Shown here: positions 37,704 to 45,808 of the stretch, piece by piece | Numbering within the stretch: position 1 is the stretch's first letter | Layout: every line of letters begins with the position of its first letter | NCBI GenBank assembly: GCA_026004795.1 | Contig: BPJV01000006.1 | Location: 62,001 to 126,000 of the forward strand | DNA: 64,000 nt | Source of the DNA: Pirellulaceae bacterium | GTDB lineage: Bacteria; Planctomycetota; Planctomycetia; Pirellulales; Pirellulaceae | Direction of reading: 5' to 3' | The notes under the pieces: model-generated | Seen by the model: the letters and a program-made list of their open reading frames with translations, nothing else | What the model was told of the DNA's origin: nothing | Databases searched by the model: none | Translations under genes and position numbers: made by a program

Positions 37704-38586
37704 GCCGTAGCAGATAACCGAGGGCCGATGGCAGATCCGGGAATCGGAACTGGAAGCCGCTGCCATGCAGCTTGGTGCAGGCAACTCGCGTGCTGGCCAG
37801 AAGCAGCTCATCGGCCATGTCACCTAAGAGCGTGCGCAGGGCGAAGGCAGGAGCGGGGAGCAACGCGGGGCGGTGTACCGTGGCTGCTAACACACGGGTG
37901 AATTCCCGATTGCGAACCGGTTGGGGACTAACAAAGTTGACTGGCCCCCGCAGCTCCTCATGCTGCAAACAGTGGTCCAGAGCGGCGACACAATCGTTGA
38001 TGGCCATCCAGCTCCAGAACTGCTGGCCGCTGCCCAGCCGCCCCCCACATCCCCAGCGGAATAGCGGTAACATGGTCTTCAAAGCCCCGCCTGCTGCGCT
38101 CAAGATCATTCCAAAACGGCAGTTGCAAACACGAATGCCCGCCTCCGTGGCGGCGGTAGTCGCCCTTTCCCAATCGACTGCCACGCTCGCCAAAAAACCT
38201 TGTCCCGGTGCACTGGTTTCATCGACCCAGTCCTCCTGGCGATGGCCATAATAGCCGATCGCGGAGGCGCACAGCATTGTTTTCGGCGGGGCGGAGAGCT
38301 TCAACAGATGATGGCACAGGTTTTGCGTCGCCTCGACTCGACTGCGGCGAATTCGCTGCCTCTTGGATGCCGTCCACCGGCCAACGATGCTCTCTCCTGC
38401 CAGATGGACCAACGCATCGATGCCTTCCAGCGGCGAGGCATCGAAGGATTCGTAGGGCGACCACAGCACCTCACCGGGCTGCGGGTTACTACGCACCATG
38501 GGAAGCACTTCCACCGAACGTTCGTTCTGGTACTGCACCAAAGCCTTTCCCACCAGTCCACTGGCACCAGTAATCGCAATCCGCAC
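37693..38586 (-). CDS. TIGR01777 family NAD-dependent epimerase
   Basis: 297 aa. The N-terminus MRIAITGASGLVGKALVQY contains the Rossmann GxxGxxG. The family-specific segment LVHLAGESIVGRWTASKRQR and LCASAIGYYGHR follow, with a Tyr-containing active-site region, and a C-terminal DUF1731-like part LLGDMADELLLASTRV. These YfcH-type proteins are atypical short-chain reductases; the substrate is undefined and a role near cell division or nucleotide sugars has been suggested. The protein seems complete. Confidence 0.93.
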   Translation of the reverse strand: MRIAITGASGLVGKALVQYQNERSVEVLPMVRSNPQPGEVLWSPYESFDASPLEGIDALVHLAGESIVGRWTASKRQRIRRSRVEATQNLCHHLLKLSAPPKTMLCASAIGYYGHRQEDWVDETSAPGQGFLASVAVDWERATTAATEAGIRVCNCRFGMILSAAGGALKTMLPLFRWGCGGRLGSGQQFWSWMAINDCVAALDHCLQHEELRGPVNFVSPQPVRNREFTRVLAATVHRPALLPAPAFALRTLLGDMADELLLASTRVACTKLHGSGFQFRFPDLPSALGYLLRPTT

Positions 38587-38988
38587 CGTAGGTCACTCCT
38601 CTAAAAAAGGATCGAGTCCACTGGAGAGGGCGCGTTCGCTACGCACCGATCACTGCCCCCATGTCCGATAGCATCAGGCACGCATCTTCGTGGCGTCTCT
38701 GTGGCCTGGCCGAGCCTTCCACAATCGTCTCTTCATTGTTGATTGGATGAAAAGCCCGGAGGTGGCCAAACCAACATAAGTGGGGTATTTCGCAATCTGG
38801 AAGCTTGGAATGGCCCGCGCGATTGATTACCATGGTTAGTTGCAACTCGTAGTCGGCTGTTTCCTGCGCAATGATCATTGGACGTGGACTAGGCCCGTGT
38901 TTGAGGCGCATGGGCTTGATCGACGGCAGCAACAACCGGTTCTTGTCTTTTACGGAACAGAGGGTTTTTGAGCAAGCTGAGGGATGCA
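38587..38988. other. Divergent intergenic region
   Basis: About 400 bases between the epimerase gene (minus) and the Gly/Met-rich protein gene (plus). No gene is supported on either strand. The plus frame starts with TTG at 38968 but the ATG at 38989 has GAGGGA before it and starts the signal peptide. Confidence 0.4.
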
Positions 38989-39870
38989 ATGAAAACGAAA
39001 CTGTGGTGGTGCGCAAGCGTAGTGGTAGCGGTCTGTGCGGGTCGTGGGGTCGTAGCCGCCGAGCCGACGAAAGGAATCGCCAGTGCGGAAGCGGCTGGGG
39101 AAAACGTTGAGGCGGTTGAGCTGTTTCAAGGAATTCAAGAGGGAAAGATCGAAGTCAACTTTATCCCCAAAAATGCGGCCGAGGCGACAGTAGTCATCAA
39201 GAACAAGACGGACAAGCCTGTCGATGTTGAACTTCCAAGAACCTTTGGTGCGGTTCATGTGCTTGGCCAGCTCGGCATGGGTGGCATGGGCGGCATGGGT
39301 ATGGGAGGTATGGGCGGCATGGGTATGGGAGGTATGGGCGGCATGGGAGGCATGGGCGGCGGCCAAGGCCTAGGCGGTGGCATGGGAGGCATGGGCATGG
39401 GCGGAATGGGTATGGGCGGCATGGGCGGCATGGGAGGTATGGGCGGCATGGGAGGCATGGGCGGAATGTTCCGTGTCGAGCCCGATAAGTCGCGGAAGTT
39501 GAAAGTCCCCTGCGTGTGTCTGGAACATGGCAAGCCGGATCCGAATCCTCGTATGAAGTACCAAATCGTTCCGATTGAACAAGTGAATGCCGATCCACGT
39601 GTGGCGAAGCTGTGTGAGTTGTTGGGCGAAGGCAAAATTGCTCAAAACACTGCCCAAGCTGCGGCGTGGCACCTTGCCAATGGGGTGAGTTGGGAGGAGT
39701 TGGCCCGCATGAATCGTGTCGAATCGAAGTACACCGGCAACATTCGGTTCTTCAATCCGATGGAATTGCGCCATGCCTTCCAGCTTAGCGCTGCCCTGAA
39801 CTCCGAGTACCAAGACTCCCTGGCCGGGGAGGCTTCGCCTGGTGAAACCGACGTTTCGTTGGCAGACTGA
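38989..39870 (+). CDS. Exported protein with Gly/Met-rich repeat insertion
   Basis: 293 aa from the ATG at 38989. A signal peptide (MKTKLWWCASVVVAVCAG) is followed by a domain containing IEVNFIPKNAAEATVVIKN and VELPRTFGAVHVLGQL. It is interrupted at about residues 97-164 by GGM/GM units with 21 methionines. The domain then resumes with LKVPCVCLEHGKPDPNPR and a helical tail (QAAAWHLANGVSWEEL). The second half resembles a recurrent planctomycete secreted domain, and the repeat looks like an expanded surface loop rather than a terminal tail. The Met residues could bind soft metals, but that is speculation. A terminator follows. Confidence 0.82.
   Translation: MKTKLWWCASVVVAVCAGRGVVAAEPTKGIASAEAAGENVEAVELFQGIQEGKIEVNFIPKNAAEATVVIKNKTDKPVDVELPRTFGAVHVLGQLGMGGMGGMGMGGMGGMGMGGMGGMGGMGGGQGLGGGMGGMGMGGMGMGGMGGMGGMGGMGGMGGMFRVEPDKSRKLKVPCVCLEHGKPDPNPRMKYQIVPIEQVNADPRVAKLCELLGEGKIAQNTAQAAAWHLANGVSWEELARMNRVESKYTGNIRFFNPMELRHAFQLSAALNSEYQDSLAGEASPGETDVSLAD
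39278..39466 (+). repeat. GGC-ATG low-complexity repeats within coding sequence
   Basis: Tandem 9-bp and 6-bp units based on GGCATGGGAGGTATG encode (Gly-Gly-Met)n and Gly-Met. A single break around GGGQGLGGG divides two blocks. Slippage between the units would change the loop length without a frameshift. Confidence 0.8.
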
Positions 39871-39980
39871 CTTCCCCTGGCGTGTGCCGTGGCGCGACGT
39901 GTCGCCGTGATGCAAAGAATTGGCTAGCGTTCGCGGTCAGGCGGCGGTGAACTCGGTTCCTTCTTGCTTTCCGGCTACGG

Positions 39981-40023
39981 GGCCGGTCGGTTGCTCCTGG
40001 CATCGACCGGCCTGATCATTTTT
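39981..40023 (+). terminator. Rho-independent terminator
   Basis: Perfect 9-bp GC-rich stem GGCCGGTCG/CGACCGGCC (39981-39989 with 40004-40012), 14-base loop, then a TTTTT run at 40019-40023. It ends transcription of the Gly/Met-rich protein gene 110 bases after its stop and isolates it from the tRNA gene. Confidence 0.8.
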
Positions 40024-40281
40024 GTTGAAGCGAGCGGCATCCGTTGCTCCTGACCGGTAAAGGCTACGGCTGGTTCTGCCGCAAGGCCCGACTTTCTCCA
40101 CGGTCTATGTTTCGGCACCTGGCGGCGGCATTGGTCGCTGCCTGTGTGGTGCTCGTTGATCAAAGCATTGCGCCGTGAGCGACGGCGGAAACCAGGTGTC
40201 CGCGACGAAGGAGAAGCTCGCCGAACCCGTCTCCTGCGTCGGTTTGCGGTCGTGCCCCAACGATGGGGCCGCGGCGGATTC
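40024..40281. other. Region between terminator and tRNA-Sec
   Basis: About 260 bases with no supportable protein gene. A long minus-strand frame crosses it and the tRNA, but that is an antisense artefact. The tRNA promoter probably lies here; no consensus pair is obvious. Confidence 0.35.
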
Positions 40282-40374
40282 GGAAGCGTTCGTAGTCTGG
40301 TGACTGCCCCGGTCTTCAAAACCGGTGAGGCATCATCCATGGTGCCTGGTGGGTTCGATTCCCATCCGCTTCCG
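40282..40374 (+). tRNA. selC: tRNA-Sec (anticodon TCA), selenocysteine tRNA
   Basis: 93 nt without an encoded CCA. The acceptor GGAAGCG pairs with CGCTTCC (7 bp). The T arm is 6 bp (GGTGGG/CCCATC with one G-T pair) around TTCGATT, so acceptor plus T arm make the 13-bp stack expected of tRNA-Sec. The D stem has 6 bp (GTAGTC/GACTGC) with a TGGT loop, longer than in normal tRNAs. The anticodon stem CCGGT/ACCGG carries the loop CTTCAAA, giving anticodon TCA, which reads UGA. The variable arm has 7 bp (AGGCATC/GGTGCCT). The discriminator is G. All of this fits bacterial tRNA-Sec and excludes tRNA-Ser. No selA, selB or selD is in the window. Confidence 0.93.
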
Positions 40375-40386
40375 CTTTGTTGACGG

Positions 40387-41211
40387 CTAGGCAACAAGGA
40401 GTTGGGTCCACCCAGCGCTGCTCTCGTGCAGCAGATGAATATTTCCGGGGGAGCGATCCGCAATCGCTAGAGAGGTCGGATAGGGCCCGTGGGGGAAGAT
40501 CCGCAGACGCCATTGCGAGGCATCGATCCAGTGGTTGAAACGGCAGCTCGCATCATCCTCGATCTGTAGCAAGAGGTCGGGGGCAATGCGGGTGGGGGCG
40601 AACCATCGATCGACGGGCATGGGGACAGGGAGTTGAATCTGGTGCATGGTACCTCCAATGCCGATGCCCAAACCTTTTAGTAGCGCCTCTTTGCAAAGCC
40701 ACAACAAGACCATGTCCGTCCCTGCCGAGTGCTTGCGATCAGTGTCGACTCGCGCGTCGTTTGCGGCGGTTTCTTCTGGAGCGAGGATCCGGGATTGCAG
40801 GCGAGCGATCTGCTGAGCCTCTGCCGCTTCCATGTCGACTCCCACCGGAGCGTCGGCGCACAGCAGCACCGCCCAAGCGGCGGTATGCGAGAGGTTGAAA
40901 TGCAGTGGCGATCCCTTGGTGGGGTTGGCGATGGCTGGTTTGCCGCGACGACCATAAGAAAACGTCAGGTCGCGGGCGTCGAGCTTGAGATAGGCGCTGA
41001 GGATGCGCCGCATCTTTCCACGTGCTACCCACCAGCGTCGCCGCAGATGCTCGGTGGCCAGACGTTGTCCGCGCGCCAATTCTGCGGGCGTCAACACGGT
41101 TTGCCAGTATCGCGTCTCCTCGGCAGAGACATCCAACCGGTAAAACCACACGTCCAGCCGCTTGACTGGCCACTCCCGCGACGGAATCTGCCACAACTCC
41201 ACATCAACCAT
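40387..41211 (-). CDS. Sfp-type 4'-phosphopantetheinyl transferase
   Basis: 274 aa from the ATG at 41211, which overlaps the mntR stop by eight bases; the longest frame would begin inside mntR. Catalytic motifs are GVDMEAA (the GxDxE magnesium site) and LWLCKEALLKGLGIGI (the WxxKEAxxK type). The N-terminal half has RWWVARGKMRRIL and FSYGRRGKPAI of the Sfp group. It transfers phosphopantetheine to carrier proteins of fatty acid, polyketide or peptide synthesis; no carrier is nearby. Translation is probably coupled to mntR. Confidence 0.92.
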   Translation of the reverse strand: MVDVELWQIPSREWPVKRLDVWFYRLDVSAEETRYWQTVLTPAELARGQRLATEHLRRRWWVARGKMRRILSAYLKLDARDLTFSYGRRGKPAIANPTKGSPLHFNLSHTAAWAVLLCADAPVGVDMEAAEAQQIARLQSRILAPEETAANDARVDTDRKHSAGTDMVLLWLCKEALLKGLGIGIGGTMHQIQLPVPMPVDRWFAPTRIAPDLLLQIEDDASCRFNHWIDASQWRLRIFPHGPYPTSLAIADRSPGNIHLLHESSAGWTQLLVA

Positions 41212-41659
41212 CGGATGGCCGCGCCGTGTGATCGATAAACCGCTGCATGGCATGAAGGGTTTCTCGGCTGACATGGTGCTCGATACCCTCGCTGTCGACC
41301 GACGCTGTTTTTTCCGACACTCCCAATGATAACAGAAATCGGTAGACGATCTGGTGGCGGGCGCGCGCGTGCTCGGCTACCCGCTTACCTTTGGGCGTCA
41401 ATTCGATCGGCCCATACGGTTCTGTCTGCGCATAACCATCCCGCACCAGGCGGCTGACCGTGCGCGTTACCGTTACGTTGCTGACGCCGAACCGGCGTGC
41501 CAAGTCGACCGCGCGACACGAGCCGCTCTCGCGGCAAATGTCGTCGATCGCTTCTACGTAGTCCTCGGCCAGTTCCGTGGCATGATCCGCGCGAACACGG
41601 CGATGCGACTGAGAATGATCGTGCGATTTCACCATTGTGTACTCGATTCCTTGGCCCAT
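41204..41659 (-). CDS. mntR: MntR/DtxR-family metal-dependent regulator
   Basis: 151 aa; an in-frame ATG at 41635 is an alternative start. The winged helix is AVDLARRFGVSNVTVTRTVS, and the dimerisation part is EHARARHQIVYRFLLSLGVS. Metal-ligand positions match MntR: Asp and Glu in AEDYVEAI, His in ARHQIV, and Glu/Glu/His in DSEGIEHHVS. A 27-residue basic, His-rich N-terminal extension is unusual. Such proteins repress manganese uptake when metal is bound. The tandem palindromes at 41852-41893 lie in its divergent promoter region and are the obvious candidate operators. Confidence 0.92.
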   Translation of the reverse strand: MGQGIEYTMVKSHDHSQSHRRVRADHATELAEDYVEAIDDICRESGSCRAVDLARRFGVSNVTVTRTVSRLVRDGYAQTEPYGPIELTPKGKRVAEHARARHQIVYRFLLSLGVSEKTASVDSEGIEHHVSRETLHAMQRFIDHTARPSDG

Positions 41660-41851
41660 GAGGCATGCTAGGCGAGACGTGAGCGGTAAGCCGCTGCAGC
41701 CTCCGATCCTCCGGAGCGGCGCCAGCCACGCGTGACCACCTATCCTCCTTGCTCGCCAACGTCCCCGGGCATCGCTCGTCGAGGCGGTCGTACCATCGCG
41801 ATTCCCATCGCTTGCCCCAAGCGCCTGATCATTTTTCCTCTTGCGAGGATT

Positions 41852-41893
41852 TTTAGCCCACGCTAAACTGGTCGATGTTTAGCCCATGCTAAA
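41852..41893. promoter_or_regulatory. Tandem 16-bp palindromes, candidate MntR operators
   Basis: TTTAGC-CCAC-GCTAAA at 41852-41867 and TTTAGC-CCAT-GCTAAA at 41878-41893, ten bases apart (26 bp centre to centre). The arms are identical in both copies. They lie about 195-235 bases from the mntR start and 74-115 bases from the DUF1559 start. DtxR/MntR-type regulators bind such dyads as dimers, and two sites 26 bp apart (about 2.5 helical turns) could be bound side by side. Confidence 0.7.
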
Positions 41894-41966
41894 TTTGCGG
41901 CGTATGCGGGAACCGAGCGAGGCATGTCCACCGTTTCTCAACTTGTACGTGGTTAGGAGTAGTTCG

Positions 41967-43049
41967 ATGAACGACCATCGTGTGGTAATTCGCCCCGCTT
42001 TCACGCTAGTGGAACTGCTGGTGGTGATCGCCATCATTGGTCTGCTGATGGGGGTACTGTTGCCCGCCGTTCAGCAAGCCCGTGAGTCGGCGCGGCGCGT
42101 GCAGTGCTCCAACAACCTTCGGCAGCTCGTGTTGGCCATGCACCTGTACGAGTCGGCCCATCGTCGTTTTCCTGCTGGTTATTGTACGTATGCGACAGCG
42201 GATGGACGAGGGCCATCGTGGGCTGCGGTGGATCCCGTGACCTGGGATGCGGCGCCCGGATGGGGTTGGGGCGCCTTGATCCTTCCCATGCTGGAGCAGG
42301 GAAACCTGGCCGCCGGTTTGCGGTATGAGGAGCCGATATGGGCGGCGGAGAATCGACAGGCCATCACCACCACCATGCCGGTTTTTCTTTGCCCGTCGTC
42401 CAGTGGGGATCGCCTGCCGTTTCCTCTATTGAATCAACAGGGCCATCCCCTGATCGTCGCGGGCCATGAGATCGTCGTGGGCCGATCCCACTACGTTGCC
42501 AGCCATGGGCAGGAGTCGTGTTGGGGAGAGTGTGGTGCCGCCCGCACCGGCACGGTGTTTACCAACATCTATACGGGTCAGACGCGCACGGTGATCATTG
42601 ATGGCGATGTCAGTCGCGTCGCCGATGGGCCTTTTTTTCGCAATTCTGGCACCCGTGCTGCCCAAGTAACCGATGGGCTTAGTCATACGATCTTCCTTGG
42701 AGAACATTCTTCACGGCTGAGCGACAAGACTTGGGTGGGAGTGGTTCCCGGTGCCTTTACCATGCCGCGGTTTCATACGCCGGAGAATGGCCCCGATGCC
42801 GCAGCCACCTTGGTGCTCGTGCATGGTGGCCCCAGCGGCGGAGAGCTGGACATCACCGGACATCCGATCATTCACCCGGTCAATTATCCCACCCTTCATG
42901 TCGGGCAGATGTTCGCCGAGCACCTCAGTGGCGGCAACATCGCTTTTGGGGACGGAGCCACGCGTTTTGTTTCCGATTACATCGATTTGATTTTGTGGGC
43001 GGAGCTGTCCAGCATGAACGAGGGGGAAGTGATCGACTGGGGCGAATGA
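41967..43049 (+). CDS. DUF1559 type II/IV pilin-like protein
   Basis: 360 aa from the ATG at 41967 with AGGAG seven bases upstream. The N-terminus has the prepilin pattern, a short basic leader then [20 protein letters not shown], with cleavage expected before Phe. The DUF1559 domain follows ([20 protein letters not shown]), with a C-terminal [18 protein letters not shown] characteristic of the family. It is a member of the large planctomycete DUF1559 expansion, probably a minor pseudopilin or surface protein. Its position downstream of two candidate MntR sites raises metal-responsive control, not shown for this family to my knowledge. Confidence 0.92.
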   Translation: MNDHRVVIRPAFTLVELLVVIAIIGLLMGVLLPAVQQARESARRVQCSNNLRQLVLAMHLYESAHRRFPAGYCTYATADGRGPSWAAVDPVTWDAAPGWGWGALILPMLEQGNLAAGLRYEEPIWAAENRQAITTTMPVFLCPSSSGDRLPFPLLNQQGHPLIVAGHEIVVGRSHYVASHGQESCWGECGAARTGTVFTNIYTGQTRTVIIDGDVSRVADGPFFRNSGTRAAQVTDGLSHTIFLGEHSSRLSDKTWVGVVPGAFTMPRFHTPENGPDAAATLVLVHGGPSGGELDITGHPIIHPVNYPTLHVGQMFAEHLSGGNIAFGDGATRFVSDYIDLILWAELSSMNEGEVIDWGE

Positions 43050-43332
43050 CCGGTGTAACCGTTCACGCCTCGAGCCACTCGCTGGCGCTTGGGCTGGTAA
43101 GCCCGCGCGTCGCCGTGGACGGCTTACCCAACGGTCACGGCTTACCCAACGGCTCGCGATTGTGGTAGGGCGAGGCTTCGGCTGAGCCGCACTGGACCAG
43201 TGGCTGCGGTACCGGCTCGGGAGCAGCCTCGCCCTTGCGCCCGAGCCGTGAGCGGTTGCATGACCGGTTCGTCCTCCTGGTAAACGAATCCGTACCAGCA
43301 GAGATCACAAGCGCCAAATAGGGGAAATGCGG

Positions 43333-43680
43333 ATGCACTGGAATGCCAAGACAATCCTGGCGGCGGGAGGTGGCGTCGCCGTGCTATTGCTGGTGGTTTG
43401 GGCGTGGCGTCGTCCGTACCCGCCGATGAGCAGCCAGGCTTATCAGTACGCCAATGCGCTGTATTCCATCTGCAATCGCCATGATGAGGAGCGATTGGAG
43501 AAGATCGCCACCATGCTGGCCGAACGGGCAGCCGATGGCGAGTTGACGAAGACCGAAACGCAGTTCATGTATCGGATTATCCGCACGGCCCGAAGTGGCC
43601 GATGGGAGAAGGCGGTCCGTGAAGTTCGTCGCTGGATGGTCGACCAGGCACACGAGGTTGCCGTACCGGCCCTACGTTGA
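43333..43680 (+). CDS. Small membrane-anchored protein
   Basis: 115 aa from the ATG at 43333, with GGGGA nine bases upstream; an ATG at 43327 is also in frame. A single N-terminal helix (TILAAGGGVAVLLLVVWAWR) is followed by a charged helical domain (YANALYSICNRHDEERLEKI, TKTETQFMYRIIRTARSGRW). It faces the periplasm or cytoplasm as a single-pass protein. I do not recognise the family. The gap before it (43050-43332) holds two direct copies of CGGCTTACCCAACGG. Confidence 0.7.
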   Translation: MHWNAKTILAAGGGVAVLLLVVWAWRRPYPPMSSQAYQYANALYSICNRHDEERLEKIATMLAERAADGELTKTETQFMYRIIRTARSGRWEKAVREVRRWMVDQAHEVAVPALR

Positions 43681-44009
43681 CCATGCAGGGGCGAAAGTGT
43701 TGCCTCCCGTCACCATCGGGCAGCACCAGTGTGCTAAAACGCACGGTGGTTCCTGACGAATTGGCACGATGTCACGCCGCGATTTCTCCCATGCGAATCA
43801 GAATTCCTGAGCGGATCCGCTGCGGACGCTGGCGGCACCACATTACAATTTCCCGGCACGCCAATTGCAAAGTAGCCTGGCCGAAGGTGCTACCGTCGAC
43901 CGGTACCGTTCCGCTATGATCGCTGTTGCAGCGAGCCGAGGCGTGCCAGAGCAAGGGCTTGCCGGGGCATGGATTGTTCGTCGACTTTATTTTTAGGGAG
44001 AGTTTCCTG
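43681..44009. other. Intergenic region before the universal stress protein
   Basis: About 330 bases with no gene. A TATGAT-like -10 at about 43915-43920 has no good -35 partner. The universal stress protein frame opens at 43926 but its family start is at 44010. Confidence 0.35.
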
Positions 44010-44900
44010 ATGCGCGTCGTGATTGCCCATGATGGTTCCCAAGATAGCAAGGCGGCTGTCAGCGCCGTTTCTCGCTTGCCGTTCGAAGTACCTCCGGAGA
44101 TCACCCTGGTCTCCGCCATCGTCGAGCCGACCTTCGATCTACCGCAGTCGACGGGAGCGGCGGCAGCGGAACGCAAGGCGATGACGATGGCCGAGGAGCG
44201 TCTGGAACAGGCGGCGCAGCAGTTGCGCTCGATGGCCTCCGGTTTGCAAATTGTGGTGCGAACAGGTCATCCCAGTCATATCGTTCTGGAAGCTGCCGAG
44301 GAGGTGAAAGCCGACGTGATCGTGGTGGGAGCGCGCGGACATTCGACCATTGCACGATTGCTGTTGGGTAGCACGGCGGATTACATCGCCAACCACGCCA
44401 AATGCAGCGTGTTGGTCGTGCGGCCTCGTGCCGATCTCACTGGAGAGTTGCCGGTGCCGCAGCGGCCGCCGAGCGTCTGTTTGGCCTATGACGGACATCC
44501 GCCGTCCAAGATCGCGTTCGAGCAGATGCTGTGGTTCAATTGGCCACCCCAGACGAGGGTCCATATCGCCACGATGCTCGAACGCCCCTCGATGTTGCCT
44601 GACGATGTGATCTATGACGAAGAGTTGCTCGAACAGAGTCGCCAAGATCAGAACGATCTGGTCTCTATGGCCAATGAAAAACTGCGCCATGTCGAACTGA
44701 CGTACACCGTGCGGGAAACGACGCATGTGGGCGCCGCGTTGCGCAACGTCGCGTTAAGGGTGGAGGCCGACTACCTGTTTATCGGTGACACCGGCAAGAC
44801 CGCCTTGGGCCGCATTCTCCTCGGCTCCACCTCCCGCTATCTCCTCCACCATGCCGAATGCTCCATCTGGCTCGCCCGCCGCAACGGCTATGCGGCGTGA
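44010..44900 (+). CDS. Tandem universal stress protein (two UspA domains)
   Basis: 296 aa from the ATG at 44010 with AGGGAG nine bases upstream. Domain 1 starts MRVVIAHDGSQDSKAAV and contains the nucleotide loop GARGHSTIARLLLGSTADY; domain 2 (after VCLAYDGHPPSKIAF) has GDTGKTALGRILLGSTSRY. Both loops keep the G-2X-G-9X-G(S/T) pattern, so ATP binding by both halves is expected. The two-domain form resembles E. coli UspE and mycobacterial proteins. It converges with the KaiC/RecA-like gene. Confidence 0.93.
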   Translation: MRVVIAHDGSQDSKAAVSAVSRLPFEVPPEITLVSAIVEPTFDLPQSTGAAAAERKAMTMAEERLEQAAQQLRSMASGLQIVVRTGHPSHIVLEAAEEVKADVIVVGARGHSTIARLLLGSTADYIANHAKCSVLVVRPRADLTGELPVPQRPPSVCLAYDGHPPSKIAFEQMLWFNWPPQTRVHIATMLERPSMLPDDVIYDEELLEQSRQDQNDLVSMANEKLRHVELTYTVRETTHVGAALRNVALRVEADYLFIGDTGKTALGRILLGSTSRYLLHHAECSIWLARRNGYAA

Positions 44901-44947
44901 TGTGGCGGCGGTCAGGTCGGCGGTGAGGTTCCACCGAATGTCAGTTG

Positions 44948-45808
44948 TTATTGGCAAAAGGTAACGCCTTCAGCGGTGATGTCGAAAGAAAGGATGTGGG
45001 GATCGGCGAAGCTGCCGCGGTGCTTGGCGATGAACAAGCCGCGGCGCATGGAGCCGTCTTCGATTCGCCGTCCCATGAGCATCACCGTGTTGGCTCCCGC
45101 CGCCAGGTCGCCGTCGGCCAGCGGCTGGCTCATCAACTGATCCAGCAGAGACTGCGGCGTGGTCACCAACACGATGGCCACGGCGCGCCGATGGTCATAG
45201 GCGTGCTGAGCGACGCGGTCCGCCTGCGCAGCGAATTGCTCGCGGAGCACCTCGCGGGCCAGCCAATCATGCTCTTTCCTGAGCATCCGGTGGTAAATCA
45301 GCTCCGTCAGCTCCAGTTGTAATGAATCGCTCTGCTCCTGCAACGGCTCGATGCCGTCGATCAGAAAGCGTTGGCAGCCATGCACCAGATGGCTGTAGAT
45401 GAAGCGGTACAACAGCGGTAAACGACGGTTCAGCTCCGATTGCCAGGCGTGCCATTGGTCGACATCCATTTGACTGCGGAGTACGCGCCGTCCGTGGTAA
45501 CCGAGAAAGGGGAGCACAGAAGCAGGTGGCGCTGCGAACGGGTCGGTGATCATTTCCCGCGGATCGTGTGCGTCCAGCGGCCGTCCAAGCAAACGTTGAG
45601 CGTAGTCGTGATGGTTCTGGGAATCACCACGGCTGGACAGGTCGATCACCGCCCCGATGCGGTCGGAATCGGCACCGAGCATTTGCACCCCCAATTGGGT
45701 TTTGCCGATGCCCGTAGCGCCGCAAATCATCACCAGGCTGCCGGGGAGTAAGCCGCCGCCGAGAGCCTGGTCCAGTCGTTGGATGCCGGTAGAAACGCGA
45801 TCGCTCAT
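44948..45808 (-). CDS. KaiC/RecA-superfamily ATPase
   Basis: 286 aa. The N-terminus STGIQRLDQALGGGLLPGSL resembles the KaiC/RadA entry sequence, followed by Walker A GATGIGKT (30-37) and a Walker B-like strand RFLIDGIEPL. The middle is a helical insertion not found in KaiC or RecA. The start overlaps the Prc-type protease stop as ATGA, so the two genes are translationally coupled. The ATPase appears intact, but the substrate is unknown; recombination and signalling are both possible. The coupling with a periplasmic protease is unexplained. Confidence 0.8.
   Translation of the reverse strand: MSDRVSTGIQRLDQALGGGLLPGSLVMICGATGIGKTQLGVQMLGADSDRIGAVIDLSSRGDSQNHHDYAQRLLGRPLDAHDPREMITDPFAAPPASVLPFLGYHGRRVLRSQMDVDQWHAWQSELNRRLPLLYRFIYSHLVHGCQRFLIDGIEPLQEQSDSLQLELTELIYHRMLRKEHDWLAREVLREQFAAQADRVAQHAYDHRRAVAIVLVTTPQSLLDQLMSQPLADGDLAAGANTVMLMGRRIEDGSMRRGLFIAKHRGSFADPHILSFDITAEGVTFCQ

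Noticed and set aside
39975-40463. Minus-strand frame of 162 codons crossing the tRNA-Sec gene
   Set aside because: The part reading WESNPPG and PVLKTG is a common artefact of translating tRNA genes on the opposite strand; the frame has no family and no ribosome binding site.
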